Shown here in pieces: positions 1 through 9,300 of a DNA stretch of 64,000 nucleotides. Position 1 is the first letter of the stretch. Every line of letters starts with the position of its first letter. The position numbers and the translations under genes were made by a program. Source of the DNA: a virus; IMG/VR virus record IMGVR_UViG_3300035190_000147, positions 1 to 64,000 of that record; one strand, 5' to 3'. The notes beneath the pieces are model-generated. The model was given only the letters and a program-made list of their open reading frames with translations. It was not told the DNA's origin and did not search any database.

Positions 1-92
1 TCATCATCCCAAAGTGCTTCTTGGACTGGCTGTTCTAATGAACTACCGTTTTCAACAATCATCGCATATTTTTTTAATAAGTCTGAACTCAT
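1..92 (-). CDS. Partial hypothetical protein (N-terminus only)
   Basis: Only the first 30 codons are in the window; the rest lies beyond the left edge. The start is set by a 4-base ATGA overlap with the stop codon of the 694-residue gene, the usual arrangement for translational coupling. The visible peptide begins MSSDLLKKYAMIVENG and then turns acidic. No family is recognised. Being in the same late-type operon as head and tail genes suggests a virion or assembly role, which is inference only. Confidence 0.6.
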   Translation of the reverse strand, partial: MSSDLLKKYAMIVENGSSLEQPVQEALWDD

Positions 93-2173
93 TTTAATAA
101 TCCTTTTAACATGCCTGTGTATTTTTTCCATAAGTTGCTGTCTTCTCTAACAGCCATCGGATTGTCACCTGGGTATTCTTTGCGGAATTGTTCCTTGCTA
201 CGATGTAAATCATCACCGCTAGGAATAGCAGCACTTACTGGGCCAATTTTTTCGTTTGGTGTATTAGTATATTCAATATCACGTTCTTCATCAACTTCTA
301 CTTCAACAGGTTCAACAATGCCTTGTGCGATCGCTGTTTCTGCGTCATGCGGCAATTCAACCGCAAGTGCTGTTGGAGCTTCTACTTCTTCCATGCCTGC
401 TAACTTACGGAATAAGTTAAGCGCATCTTCTTGACCATTAGCAGTAATGCTAACGTTGATATCTTCTTTAACTGTGTAACGTTTACCGTCAACTTCAAAC
501 TCTTTAGCACCGCTGGCTTTAGCAGCCGCTAATGCGCCTGAAAATTCGTTGCCTTCTGCCATATCAGCTTCATTAACAACATCTGCGGCAGCATAGAATT
601 TATCATGGCTGAAGCGTGGGTTTTGTTGTTTAAATATATCAGCGTGATGTTGTGCTAACTCTTTACGTTTAGCCTCATCTGGAATATTTTTAATTAAATC
701 TGCTACCATACGGAAGTCTTTACGGCTTGCGGCCTCTTCAATGGTACTAGTGTCAGTAAACTCCTTGGTGCCTAGCTCAAACTTTTCGCCCTGTGGTGTG
801 GCAGCTAGTTTACCAGTAAACGCATTACCTTCATCCATCACGTCATCTGATTGTTCTAATCCTGTAGATTGCTCTACTGTGGGAGCAGTTAAGCCCGCTA
901 GTTTAGCAATCTCATCTAACTCTTCTACACCGCCTAAATGACTATTCATTGGAGCACCACACTCTGCTACATCTTTACAATAGTGACCGTATGATGTTGC
1001 TACGTCACCTAAGAAATCTTCGTCCATTAATAGAATGTTTCTAGCTTTATTAGGAGCAATACCTTGTGCTACCATTTCTTTACGTACGGCATCAACAAAC
1101 TCAGGACCTGCTGTGTCTAAATGTGGATTTACACCAGCCAATGCTTTAGCAATTTGTTCGTAGAAGTAATCGGTTTCTTCCATAACACGTGCTTCTTTAA
1201 GTTTAGCTAGTTTAGATTTTTTCATCTTAGGAGCAGAGTTTTCAATGGTGTCACCAAATTTACAGCCTTCTTCTACATGTCCGGCTTTTTTAGCTTTCCA
1301 CGCGGTAGCATAAGCAATGCCTTTTTCTTTCTTAGATAGATTACCGTCTTTAGCATAACCTTTCTTAATGTGTTTAACCATACGTTCGGCTTTCTTGCCC
1401 GGAGGTGCCACTTCATCTAAATCACTAACATCATCTTTTTGTGCAGCGCCACCGTAGGCTTTACCAGCAACTTTACGGATTGGGGTGTTTGTATTGCTAC
1501 CACCACGCTCAGCACGTTCGTCTTCTTGACGGTCTTTTAGTGCTTGTAGACGTTTACGTTTAGCAATGGCATCAGCATTTGGCGCTTCTGGTTCATCGTA
1601 GGCCGCTTCGCTAAGATTTTTTTCTTTCTTCTTCATAGCCGCAACAAAGTCTGCCAGTTTACAGTCAGGGTTGGATTTTTTAAATTTTTCGTAGTTTGCT
1701 TTGAACTTAGGGTGCTTAGGATCATCAAGTGTATATGGACCTTGACCTTCTTTAATTTTTAGTTTGCTGGTTAGATCTTTTGCGTCACCGCCAAACATAT
1801 CTTTAAACGCACCTTTGGCATTGTTTTTATCTTTAACTGCTTTCTTAGGTGGTTGATTAAAAGATGAGGAGTGACGTACACCGTATTCATCGTAGTCGTC
1901 GCTACTAAACGGTTTAGCTTTTTTTTCCTTAGCGGCTTTCTTCATTGGCTCTTTCTTGTCGCCGTCTTTGTCCATATCTAAGAAGTCTGGTTTAGCAGAT
2001 TCTTTAAAAGTTTGAAATTTAGATTCCAGGCTTCGAACAGCCTCCATAATATCGCCTTTGGCTTCTACACTCTCATAGATTTTTTCTACCGGTGTTTCTG
2101 GTGTTAAGGCCGCAGTATCAGTGATACCTTTTAATTTGCCTAAGATGTTATAGATGTTGTTACTGTTGCTCAT
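89..2173 (-). CDS. Large lysine-rich modular protein, likely virion-associated
   Basis: A 694-residue soluble protein without signal peptide or membrane segment. The N-terminal half is highly charged and lysine-rich, with an acidic metal-type loop DMDKDGDKKE near residues 66-75 and a KKAERMVKHIKKGYAKDG stretch near 260-277. Two related segments begin EGNAFTGKLAA (about 448) and EGNEFSGALAA (about 540); between them lies a helical HHADIFKQQNPRF module. These pieces look like modules recurring in proteins of T4-like phages of aquatic bacteria, but no function is known to me. It lies downstream of small terminase and gp4 genes in one operon, so a head-related or internal virion protein is plausible. 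Family assignment is uncertain; the reading frame itself is secure. Confidence 0.75.
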   Translation of the reverse strand: MSNSNNIYNILGKLKGITDTAALTPETPVEKIYESVEAKGDIMEAVRSLESKFQTFKESAKPDFLDMDKDGDKKEPMKKAAKEKKAKPFSSDDYDEYGVRHSSSFNQPPKKAVKDKNNAKGAFKDMFGGDAKDLTSKLKIKEGQGPYTLDDPKHPKFKANYEKFKKSNPDCKLADFVAAMKKKEKNLSEAAYDEPEAPNADAIAKRKRLQALKDRQEDERAERGGSNTNTPIRKVAGKAYGGAAQKDDVSDLDEVAPPGKKAERMVKHIKKGYAKDGNLSKKEKGIAYATAWKAKKAGHVEEGCKFGDTIENSAPKMKKSKLAKLKEARVMEETDYFYEQIAKALAGVNPHLDTAGPEFVDAVRKEMVAQGIAPNKARNILLMDEDFLGDVATSYGHYCKDVAECGAPMNSHLGGVEELDEIAKLAGLTAPTVEQSTGLEQSDDVMDEGNAFTGKLAATPQGEKFELGTKEFTDTSTIEEAASRKDFRMVADLIKNIPDEAKRKELAQHHADIFKQQNPRFSHDKFYAAADVVNEADMAEGNEFSGALAAAKASGAKEFEVDGKRYTVKEDINVSITANGQEDALNLFRKLAGMEEVEAPTALAVELPHDAETAIAQGIVEPVEVEVDEERDIEYTNTPNEKIGPVSAAIPSGDDLHRSKEQFRKEYPGDNPMAVREDSNLWKKYTGMLKGLLK

Positions 2174-2174
2174 T

Positions 2175-2771
2175 TTATTGTCCTTTTACCGCTGATGGGA
2201 TTTTATTTTTTGTGCTGCCAACTGGGCTTGTGTTGCCTGTTGGAATATCATTTAAGGTTTGTGACTTAGTTTCATCGTTGCCGGCTATATCAAATGTTAC
2301 TTTGCTTAGTTCTTTTAACAAGGTACCTGCTTCTGCGTATGATTTACCAGCACCATTAGAAGTTTCCTCAAGAGGTTTATCTAATACTGCTTCGCCTTTT
2401 TTAAATTCACGAAGTTCATTACCCTCTAAGTTCCAGCGCCAGGCTTCTTCCGGATGGTTAGTAGGAACTACAACTATATTAGCTGACGGGTATCCGGCAC
2501 GTTCTGCAATTATAGCACGTAATTGTTGATCAGTTACTGGATATGTTAACACCGCATCCATTAGATAAATTTGACAATTTTTCATGCTAGGGAAATCGAT
2601 ATCACTTTCCATTATTGGTAAGCGTTTAGCTTCACTAAGACTTTCTAAACCATACGAATCTAACGCAGTTTTTAAACGATCTACTGTTTCTGCTGGATCG
2701 ATATTGGCTAGTTTAATACGAAATTCGTATGTTTTTTGTGATTGAGTTAAATGTTCTAAAAAGTTTTTCAT
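2175..2771 (-). CDS. Conserved-type phage protein, unknown function
   Basis: A 198-residue protein starting MKNFLEHLTQSQKTYEF. Residues 1-110 look like a compact alpha/beta domain (predicted strands around YEFRIKLAN and IYLMDAVLTYPV); the C-terminal 80 residues are polar and probably flexible. The ATG is preceded by CAGGA and by a late-type octamer at 2793-2800, so this gene probably heads the short transcript that continues into the 694-residue gene one base downstream. No catalytic motif is seen. Operon position points to a virion or morphogenesis role; I cannot name it. Confidence 0.7.
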   Translation of the reverse strand: MKNFLEHLTQSQKTYEFRIKLANIDPAETVDRLKTALDSYGLESLSEAKRLPIMESDIDFPSMKNCQIYLMDAVLTYPVTDQQLRAIIAERAGYPSANIVVVPTNHPEEAWRWNLEGNELREFKKGEAVLDKPLEETSNGAGKSYAEAGTLLKELSKVTFDIAGNDETKSQTLNDIPTGNTSPVGSTKNKIPSAVKGQ

Positions 2772-2792
2772 ACCTATAGGTCCTGTATAGTG

Positions 2793-2800
2793 TTATTTAT
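2793..2800 (-). promoter_or_regulatory. Late-type promoter octamer
   Basis: On the minus strand the sequence reads ATAAATAA, close to the T4 late consensus TATAAATA, 22 bases before the ATG of the 198-residue gene and inside the only intergenic gap here. Confidence 0.6.
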
Positions 2801-2815
2801 GCTAATTTGACAACT

Positions 2816-3319
2816 TTACTTCTTAGTGTTGTTTAATAATATTTGCTTCAGTAGTTCATTTCGGTCAATGACTACGCCTTGCCCATCTTCTGCATCTAGC
2901 AACTTATCACCGTCATTTTTGTTAGCATCCTTGGCGGCCTGCTGATCTAAACGCATTTTTTTAAGTTGTAGATCAATAGTACGCATCTTGCGATCTAGTT
3001 TAGCTTGTTTAGCTGTAATAGCATGGCCTAGTAATGTGCCAGCAGTGGCTAATATGTGCCCACTAAAGCGTGCCTCTACATTCATACCCAAGTCAATTAA
3101 GTCTTGGAACTTTTCTTTAGCTAAGTCGCTTAGTTCATCAAGCTCTTTATCACCGACGTCCAAATCATGAACAAACGGTAAAGCAGCATCAATTTTATCA
3201 ATAGCAGTATCCACAGCTTCGATCATCTCACGATTTTCTTCAATGGTTGTTTCTGCTTCTTCTACTGTAGTTTCTTCCTCAGTAGGAAGGTTAAAAAGTT
3301 CGGATAGTTTTTGTGTCAT
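2816..3319 (-). CDS. gp16: Small terminase subunit-like protein (gp16-like)
   Basis: A 167-residue, largely helical protein: an acidic N-terminus rich in glutamate (TEEETTVEEAETTIEEN), a central helical core around HILATAGTLLGHAITAKQ followed by a basic coiled-coil stretch, and a C-terminal tail ending DRNELLKQILLNNTKK. The plan (acidic start, helical oligomerisation core, flexible end) and the place beside gp4 fit the T4 gp16 small terminase family, which regulates the large terminase and recognises DNA for packaging. Identification rests on overall pattern rather than a diagnostic motif. No clear Shine-Dalgarno sequence precedes the ATG. The large subunit is not in the window. Confidence 0.6.
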   Translation of the reverse strand: MTQKLSELFNLPTEEETTVEEAETTIEENREMIEAVDTAIDKIDAALPFVHDLDVGDKELDELSDLAKEKFQDLIDLGMNVEARFSGHILATAGTLLGHAITAKQAKLDRKMRTIDLQLKKMRLDQQAAKDANKNDGDKLLDAEDGQGVVIDRNELLKQILLNNTKK

Positions 3320-3326
3320 AGTAATA

Positions 3327-3334
3327 CTATTTAC
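3327..3334 (-). promoter_or_regulatory. Late-type promoter octamer before gp16-like gene
   Basis: Minus-strand GTAAATAG lies in the 26-base gap between gp4 and the gp16-like gene. The gap has no good ribosome binding site, which is unusual for this window. Confidence 0.45.
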
Positions 3335-3345
3335 ACTATTATAGA

Positions 3346-3777
3346 TTATCGTTTAAGATTTTTAAAGATATCGTATTCTGTGATTACACGAAATCGTATA
3401 TTGTTAGCACGACACCAGGCATCAGCAGCGGCCCACTTGGCCATATTAATAGCTACGCTTAGTTTATCGCGATAGCTTTTAGCTGATTCCATTGTAGTTT
3501 GTGTACTTGGTTTGATTTCTACTAGTTCTGTATGCTTACGTTGATTTTTGTCTACGTATACTACCAAAAAGTCAGGCACATAGATTGTTTGTTTACCGCT
3601 AACTGGATTAAAGTATGGGATCTGAATAGCTTCACTAGCCCAGCTAACTACAGCAGGATTATTATCACAGAAATTACAAAAAGTAAATTCCCAACTACTA
3701 CGATACGTGGGTGACCTTTTACCTATGTACTTTTCTATGTTCTTTATTTGATATTTGCCGTTGGCGTATTTGCTCAT
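3346..3777 (-). CDS. gp4: Head completion protein (gp4/gp50 family)
   Basis: A 143-residue homologue of T4 gp4, which finishes the DNA-filled head before tail joining and has a fold related to TnsA/Holliday-type endonucleases. The family pattern is clear: YRSSWEFTFCNFCDNNPAVV early, then VPDFLVVY and VEIKPSTQTT in mid-protein, which supply the acidic and lysine residues of the nuclease-like site, then a helical AKWAAADAWCRAN segment before the end. Length is normal for the family. It overlaps the upstream gene as TAATG, so the two are probably translationally coupled. Confidence 0.88.
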   Translation of the reverse strand: MSKYANGKYQIKNIEKYIGKRSPTYRSSWEFTFCNFCDNNPAVVSWASEAIQIPYFNPVSGKQTIYVPDFLVVYVDKNQRKHTELVEIKPSTQTTMESAKSYRDKLSVAINMAKWAAADAWCRANNIRFRVITEYDIFKNLKR

Positions 3778-4406
3778 TATGGTAAGATGGCACGTTGAAT
3801 GTATTTGTTAGTTTTTGGGCTGTTGTTAATTCCTAATAGGCTAGTATTAACACGATCTAAATTCAAAAACATACATAGGTAAGCATTAAGTTCATTTTCT
3901 TCAAAATTGTATTGAACTTCATAATAATTGTATATAGGGTCTTCTATTTGAGGACCAGTAACTAACTCTGCCTTATATTTTGTAGAGGCTATTAGTCTAT
4001 AGTTTTCAGTTAATTCATAAAACACATTTAATAGAGGGATATAAAACAACTGGCCTGCTGTATAGTTAGTTCTATCAGCATTAGCAGTTTGGTAAGAAGT
4101 ATAACTACTAATAAACATTTCTGAATCAACAGGGGTTTTAACTTCAGTCTTTCTACCTGTTTTTAGGCGGCGCAATTCATCGATGATTGACATAGGATCT
4201 ACACCCCGTGTAGATGCTGTATAGACTACAGATGCTGCGAGCAATTTGCCTGTTTCTTTATCGCCAGTAAATGCCTGAAAGAATCCGATTACAGCTTCGT
4301 TAGCATTAGGATCAATACTCACTTCTGATTTGAAAAAATTAGTAAAATAGTCATCTGTAACGTTGTTTACAGTAACAACGGGTAAATTTCCAACAACTGC
4401 GGCCAT
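3777..4406 (-). CDS. Virion structural-type protein with a display-like insert
   Basis: A 209-residue protein between gp4 and tail genes, preceded by AAGGATC, which overlaps the stop codon of the gene before it. Residues 30-90 and 160-209 look like one helical domain interrupted by residues about 111-140 (NYTAGQLFYIPLLNVFYELT). That insert closely resembles a segment of gp6 in this window (near residue 880). The C-terminus LNLDRVNTSLLGINNSP and the operon context suggest a baseplate, tail or neck component of T4-like phages; no T4 name can be given with confidence. Confidence 0.7.
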   Translation of the reverse strand: MAAVVGNLPVVTVNNVTDDYFTNFFKSEVSIDPNANEAVIGFFQAFTGDKETGKLLAASVVYTASTRGVDPMSIIDELRRLKTGRKTEVKTPVDSEMFISSYTSYQTANADRTNYTAGQLFYIPLLNVFYELTENYRLIASTKYKAELVTGPQIEDPIYNYYEVQYNFEENELNAYLCMFLNLDRVNTSLLGINNSPKTNKYIQRAILP

Positions 4407-4415
4407 ATTTGATCC

Positions 4416-5516
4416 TTATAAATCTATTCTACCTAACCCAATCGACGGTATTAATGAATCCGCTGAATTCATATTAAGTACTTTATTGGCACTAGCGGCC
4501 TTGGGTATACCATAAATTGATGTAGATCTACCGTTTTGCGCTGATGCTTGAGTTGGTACAAATATTGTACTTTGTGTATTTTGCCCACGGATAACATCTT
4601 TTGCTAATTGATTAAATTCTTGGGTAGCAATAGTTTTAAGATTTGCTCCTTTAAAATTTGTACCCATTCTAGCCGCTGTTACTGCTGCTGTAGCAAAATT
4701 ACCACTTTGTAAATTAGTAAGAATGCCGCCCACCCCTTCAACCAGGCCGCCGGGACCTAGTATACTTTGTGTACCCCCACCCAAAGCAGTCAGTGGACTA
4801 GGACTATTGTCATAGTGACCCATATTAAAGCCTCTAACTGTGCCATCAGTTACTGGACCGTACTCGTACTGTACAGCTTCGTACGCCAATGACATCGAAT
4901 GTTCTAGGGTATTATATTCACCTTGTTGGTGTTGCCCATGTTGAAAACTTGTAATAGTAGGATTTATCAATATATATGAACTAAAACTTTTTTGATGTAG
5001 GCTGTAAATTCTAATACTGTTTATATAATTTGGCGCATCCGTACCCAACGGAGTGTATCCCCACGAGGTTGCCTGACGTGTTGTGTATTTGTGAGCTTGA
5101 TGATATAATTCCTCTGAGTGGTCAGAGTCTCTATAGTAATACGAATAATAGCCGTACCAAAAATTACGAACGATATCACTACTATCATCATGAAACGTTA
5201 ATGTTATTGGATCGTATGTAATTCTTTCTTGTATTATATTTTTTCTATTGTAGGCATTTAGTACTTTATTCTGTACTGTAAATTTCGGCAAGGTTGCTGT
5301 TTTTGCTAGTAGTCCTATTTCATACAATGTACTAGGATTGGCATTGTCTTGTTGGTAAATTTGAGGGTTAACATCAATGAACACATGGAACATTGCCCCA
5401 GATTTTGGGCCCAAACGATACAAACCATCAACAAAGGTACGGGCTGCATGCTGATAATCTTTTAGATCAGTCCCGGTGCTTACCCCTTGAAAGAATTGGT
5501 TTAAAAAACCAGCCAT
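4416..5516 (-). CDS. Tail tube/baseplate-associated structural protein
   Basis: A 366-residue protein directly downstream of the tube gene. The first 240 residues carry motifs I associate with a structural protein found beside gp19 in T4-like marine phages: ARTFVDGLYRL, YDPITLTFHDD, FWYGYYSYYYRDSDH, a conserved IRIYSLHQKSFSSYILINP block, and SPLTALGGGTQSILGPGGL. The aromatic-rich beta-strand blocks resemble tube-like domains, so a tube initiator or terminator role (gp54-like) is possible but not shown. It has its own late octamer and follows a terminator that separates it from gp19. Confidence 0.72.
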   Translation of the reverse strand: MAGFLNQFFQGVSTGTDLKDYQHAARTFVDGLYRLGPKSGAMFHVFIDVNPQIYQQDNANPSTLYEIGLLAKTATLPKFTVQNKVLNAYNRKNIIQERITYDPITLTFHDDSSDIVRNFWYGYYSYYYRDSDHSEELYHQAHKYTTRQATSWGYTPLGTDAPNYINSIRIYSLHQKSFSSYILINPTITSFQHGQHQQGEYNTLEHSMSLAYEAVQYEYGPVTDGTVRGFNMGHYDNSPSPLTALGGGTQSILGPGGLVEGVGGILTNLQSGNFATAAVTAARMGTNFKGANLKTIATQEFNQLAKDVIRGQNTQSTIFVPTQASAQNGRSTSIYGIPKAASANKVLNMNSADSLIPSIGLGRIDL

Positions 5517-5534
5517 ATATTAATCCTGTTTATA

Positions 5535-5542
5535 TTATTTAT
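5535..5542 (-). promoter_or_regulatory. Late-type promoter octamer for the 366 aa gene
   Basis: Minus-strand ATAAATAA lies just downstream of the terminator at 5549-5576 and 19 bases before the ATG, with AACAGGATT as ribosome binding site. Confidence 0.65.
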
Positions 5543-5548
5543 CGAGAT

Positions 5549-5576
5549 AAAAAAGCCCGGGTTTTAACCGGGCTTT
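5549..5576 (-). terminator. Rho-independent terminator after gp19
   Basis: A 9 bp GC-rich stem (AAAGCCCGG / CCGGGCTTT) with a 7-base loop is followed on the minus strand by six T residues. It ends the gp18-gp19 transcript before the next late promoter. The symmetric A/T flanks could let it work weakly in the other direction. Confidence 0.88.
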
Positions 5577-5601
5577 ACTATTATTATATTTTTCGTCTGG
5601 A

Positions 5602-6243
5602 TTAACCAGTAATAGAACCTACGCCTTTGACTGATTTCACAGCTTCTTGACCTATCGCAAAGCCAACGCCATCTACTTTGCCTTCTTTGTACTGGATTGC
5701 GTTATCATAACGAATAGTTAGTTGGATTGTCATAGGGTCGTTTGAACTATATTCAGCATTAGCATAATCAACACTAGTCAAGAAACAACCGTACATTTCC
5801 CACGTTTCTAATGTTAATGGAGTATCTGCTCCGTTGCCGCCGTCTAATACTTCAAACCGTGTTAAGAATTTATAGTCAACACCAGTAGCGGCGCTAGATT
5901 GTTCCATAAAGTCAAATTGTTTTTGTAGTTGCTCGCCAACACGACGAGTAACTTCGCCACCTGCATCATCGCGTAGTTGACAAGTAACTGTTTCCCAAGT
6001 TGGTTTACCAGCATAGTAAACTCTGCTGTTGTAAATTGGGATCTCGATAGGATCAAATGTTAGTGTTGGACGTTTAAAATCCATAACTTGTTTTGTTAGT
6101 TCAGTACTCGGTGAACTAACGCCAAAGCTCTCAAATGTCACGCGGAAGCGGAATTTAAGTTTAGGCATCAACAAACCTTGTGCGCTTGCGCTTTGGTTTG
6201 TACTCAACGGTACTGTAAATTTATTTAATGACGCTGTTGCCAT
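5602..6243 (-). CDS. gp19: Tail tube protein gp19
   Basis: A 213-residue tube subunit that stacks as hexamers around the tape measure to form the inner DNA channel of the contractile tail. The T4 gp19-type pattern is visible: LMPKLKFRFRVTFESFG near the start, KQVMDFKRPTLTFDPIEIP, then VYYAGKPTWETVTCQLRDD, and a late strand LTIRYDNAIQY. The length and its position just downstream of the sheath gene support the call. AAAGGAA precedes the ATG, with a CTAAATA octamer further up. Confidence 0.92.
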   Translation of the reverse strand: MATASLNKFTVPLSTNQSASAQGLLMPKLKFRFRVTFESFGVSSPSTELTKQVMDFKRPTLTFDPIEIPIYNSRVYYAGKPTWETVTCQLRDDAGGEVTRRVGEQLQKQFDFMEQSSAATGVDYKFLTRFEVLDGGNGADTPLTLETWEMYGCFLTSVDYANAEYSSNDPMTIQLTIRYDNAIQYKEGKVDGVGFAIGQEAVKSVKGVGSITG

Positions 6244-6261
6244 TTTGTTATTCCTTTTATA

Positions 6262-6268
6262 TATTTAG
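6262..6268 (-). promoter_or_regulatory. Late-type promoter before gp19
   Basis: Minus-strand CTAAATA precedes the tube gene by 18 bases and lies just after the hairpin at 6277-6303. It would let tube protein be made in excess of sheath from its own start. Confidence 0.6.
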
Positions 6269-6276
6269 CCATTTTA

Positions 6277-6303
6277 GCAGATAATGGCGTGGCCATTATC
6301 TGC
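6277..6303 (-). other. Perfect 12 bp stem-loop between gp18 and gp19
   Basis: Arms GCAGATAATGGC and GCCATTATCTGC enclose a 3-base loop. No U-tract follows on either strand, so a processing site, RNA-stability element or weak terminator is more likely than a standard terminator. Confidence 0.6.
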
Positions 6304-6315
6304 GTACTTAATTGA

Positions 6316-9300
6316 TTATAGTCCAGCAGCTATCTCGCCAGTACCTTTAATGCGAACTGGGATATAGATGAATTCGATTGCTTTAACTGGTTCAATAGCA
6401 ATATCAACATACAACTCATTACGATCGATACGATCTGGTGTGTTGTTTGTTTCATCACATTGCACTACGTAGTCGTAGATACCACGTTTAGCAACTAAGT
6501 CATTTAACACTGCTTCGAATGATGATTTAACTTGATTACGTGTAATCGTGTCATTTGGTTCAAATATATACGGACGAGCAGTTTTATCAAGCACTAGACG
6601 TAAATAACAAACTAAACGGGCTACGTTAATACGATCTAACGCAGTAGTTGAACTAGCACGTGTTTTTTGACCGTATGCCACTAAACCAACACCTGGTAAT
6701 ACTGTTAACGGGTTAACATTGTTTTCATACAATGTATCACGCAGGCCTACTGTTACGCCAATGCTCTTAAATGTAAAGTTATCAAGAACATCTACATAAC
6801 CAATAGCTGTAATATTATCCAATACGCCACGACGCACACCTGCTGGAGCAAACCACGGATAGCTTTGATTGTCGCTACGGATAATAGCACGTAACATTGC
6901 GTGGCTTGGAGGAACAACTACGCTGTTGCCGTCTAAGTTAGTAGCTAAACCACTTGGGTAGTAAACACCCAAGTATTCGCTACGACTTACAAGACCAAAT
7001 AAACCATTTTCAGCAGCTAAGCCGGCATTAGTGGCCCAATTAGTGATTTCTGTCGAGTTACTTTGTAACGTCATTGGACTATCACCAATAACAAATGCTG
7101 TTTGTTTACGATCGTTATTTAAAGTAATCATGTTTTGAATTAGTTCTGGGTAACCCGGAGCACAAATTAAGTTAAATTCGACACGCTCTTCACGTACATT
7201 TGTACTTGATTCAACTGACGCTTTTAATGCTTCGACTACTGTATTACGTTGAGCAAATCCGCCAAAGTACGGAACACCTGTAGTAGTATTAACACCACTA
7301 TGAGTTACCCAAGTAGCCGCTACAAAATTAGCGCCAACACTTGCGTGGTCTGTTAAGTAATTACCCTCGAAACGTTTAACATTGAAACCGCTACGACGTG
7401 TATTAAACAATAGGCCGCCACGTGGTGATAATGCGTAATCAGGAGCATCACTGTCGATGTAAGATGAATTTAGTAAATCTGAAATTAGTGGTAAAGTATC
7501 AACGATCGGATCTTCTGTTCCATCAACACCCCAACGAACATCAGCAAATGTAATTCCGTTTGAACTAATTTGATCTGTGTTATCAACTAGATTCCATTCC
7601 GCGCCATCATAGCGATAAATTACAGGGAAAGCAAATAGGTTACTTGTATCAATCCACAAGTCACCAGCAACAATCGGATTACCATTACTTTGTACTGTAG
7701 GAGCAGAAGTACTAATAATAGGACCTGCTGAGTCAGTAGCAGTTAGATCATAACCACGAGCATCGTTATTTACTGTGCTATATCCTTTCCATCCTGCGCC
7801 ATCATTAATCATAATATCTACTTCTGTAGCATCATTATAATACCATAATGTACCATTGTTTGGGTCGCTATATGGAGCAGATGAAGAGAATGTGTAGGTT
7901 AGTGGAATAAATGGGCTTGCCAAATATTCTTTAGTGCCAACTAGTGTAACATTACTGTCATTATTCCAACCAGCAGTAGCTACGGTAGTTCCTGAGCCAA
8001 CATCAGTAAGTCGAATAGTACCACCAGCTAGGTGTGTTAAACTAATTGCGCCAGTCGACTCTACGTTAGCTACTAGATTAGGCAAATTAGCGGCTAAAAT
8101 ATCTGCCACTAAACTCTGTGCTGTAGTACCGCTTAAATTGATAGTAGCACTTGATGTTGATACTGTACCCGGAACCGAAACTTCAATAGTAAGATCATGA
8201 CTAGCGTTAAATGTTGGGCTAGTAGCTGTACCTGTAATTTTTAGTAAACCGGCCACGTCTTTTACATAGGCTGTAAATTTAGCTGTGTTGTTCTCTGCTG
8301 TGTCGTATCTTACATACACAGCACCTACTGAAATTTGTGTGCCGCCACCTGTTGGATCTAGTCCTAATATAGCAGCGTTATCATTTGCGTATAGCGGAGC
8401 ACTAACTGAACCGAACGCAGAAGCAGAAGAATTGTATTGTTTAAATGCCCAATTGGCGCCGTTGCCAATTGCCGTTGTTTTAAACCATACACTACCAGTT
8501 GGTCTTGGTAAAGCATCTGTAGCTAACCATGCTGGTGTATCGCGATAATCGCCATATTGGATTGTTGGTGTTGCTATAGTTTTACCTGATATGTGAATAT
8601 TAGCAGTAACTTCAGCAGTAGTAAACAATCCCAATTTAACAGCACAATCGGAAGTTAAATCTGATTTAATACGAACATTACCATCAGGTGTAGCTGAAAC
8701 GTTACCTGTAGTAATAGCAGCCGCATTAGCACGAATTTCTAAGTAACCAGCAGCATCAACTGTAGCAATAACACCTTTAATGTGTGCGGCTGTAATATCT
8801 GCGGCTACATCTGCTACTGTTGTACCTGAAATAGCAACCTGAGCATTATTAATCCACAAAGCGTCACCAATTTGTAACGCAGTACCACCACTAGGGATAC
8901 TAGTACCTGTAATTGTTGATTGAGACAACTGCCATGGAGCAGAACCAACTAGTGTCCATGTATTGTCGTATCGTTTATAGTATAAAGGATTTGTTCCGTC
9001 TGTACTATTAATAGCGTAGTCGCCAATAGCACCGTATGAACTAATTGGTGTTGCCCCTGACAAGTATGCTGTATCAGTAATAGGTGTAACTGTAGTATTT
9101 GTAAATCCGCCAGTCGACGCATCGAATTCAAATAGACCTAGTGTAGTTAATGATTGATCTAACCAATAAACTCCATCAGATGGTTCTCCTGTTGGACGAA
9201 CGCTTGTGCCTGTTAGTTGATTTAAATCAACATTAGCACGTTGTACATAAACACGATTGGCCACGCCCAATGCGCTGTAAGCGGCCAATAAACCATATTC

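Noticed and set aside
6277-6303. Intrinsic terminator after gp18
   Set aside because: The stem is strong but no U-tract follows on either strand; listed as a stem-loop of unknown role instead.
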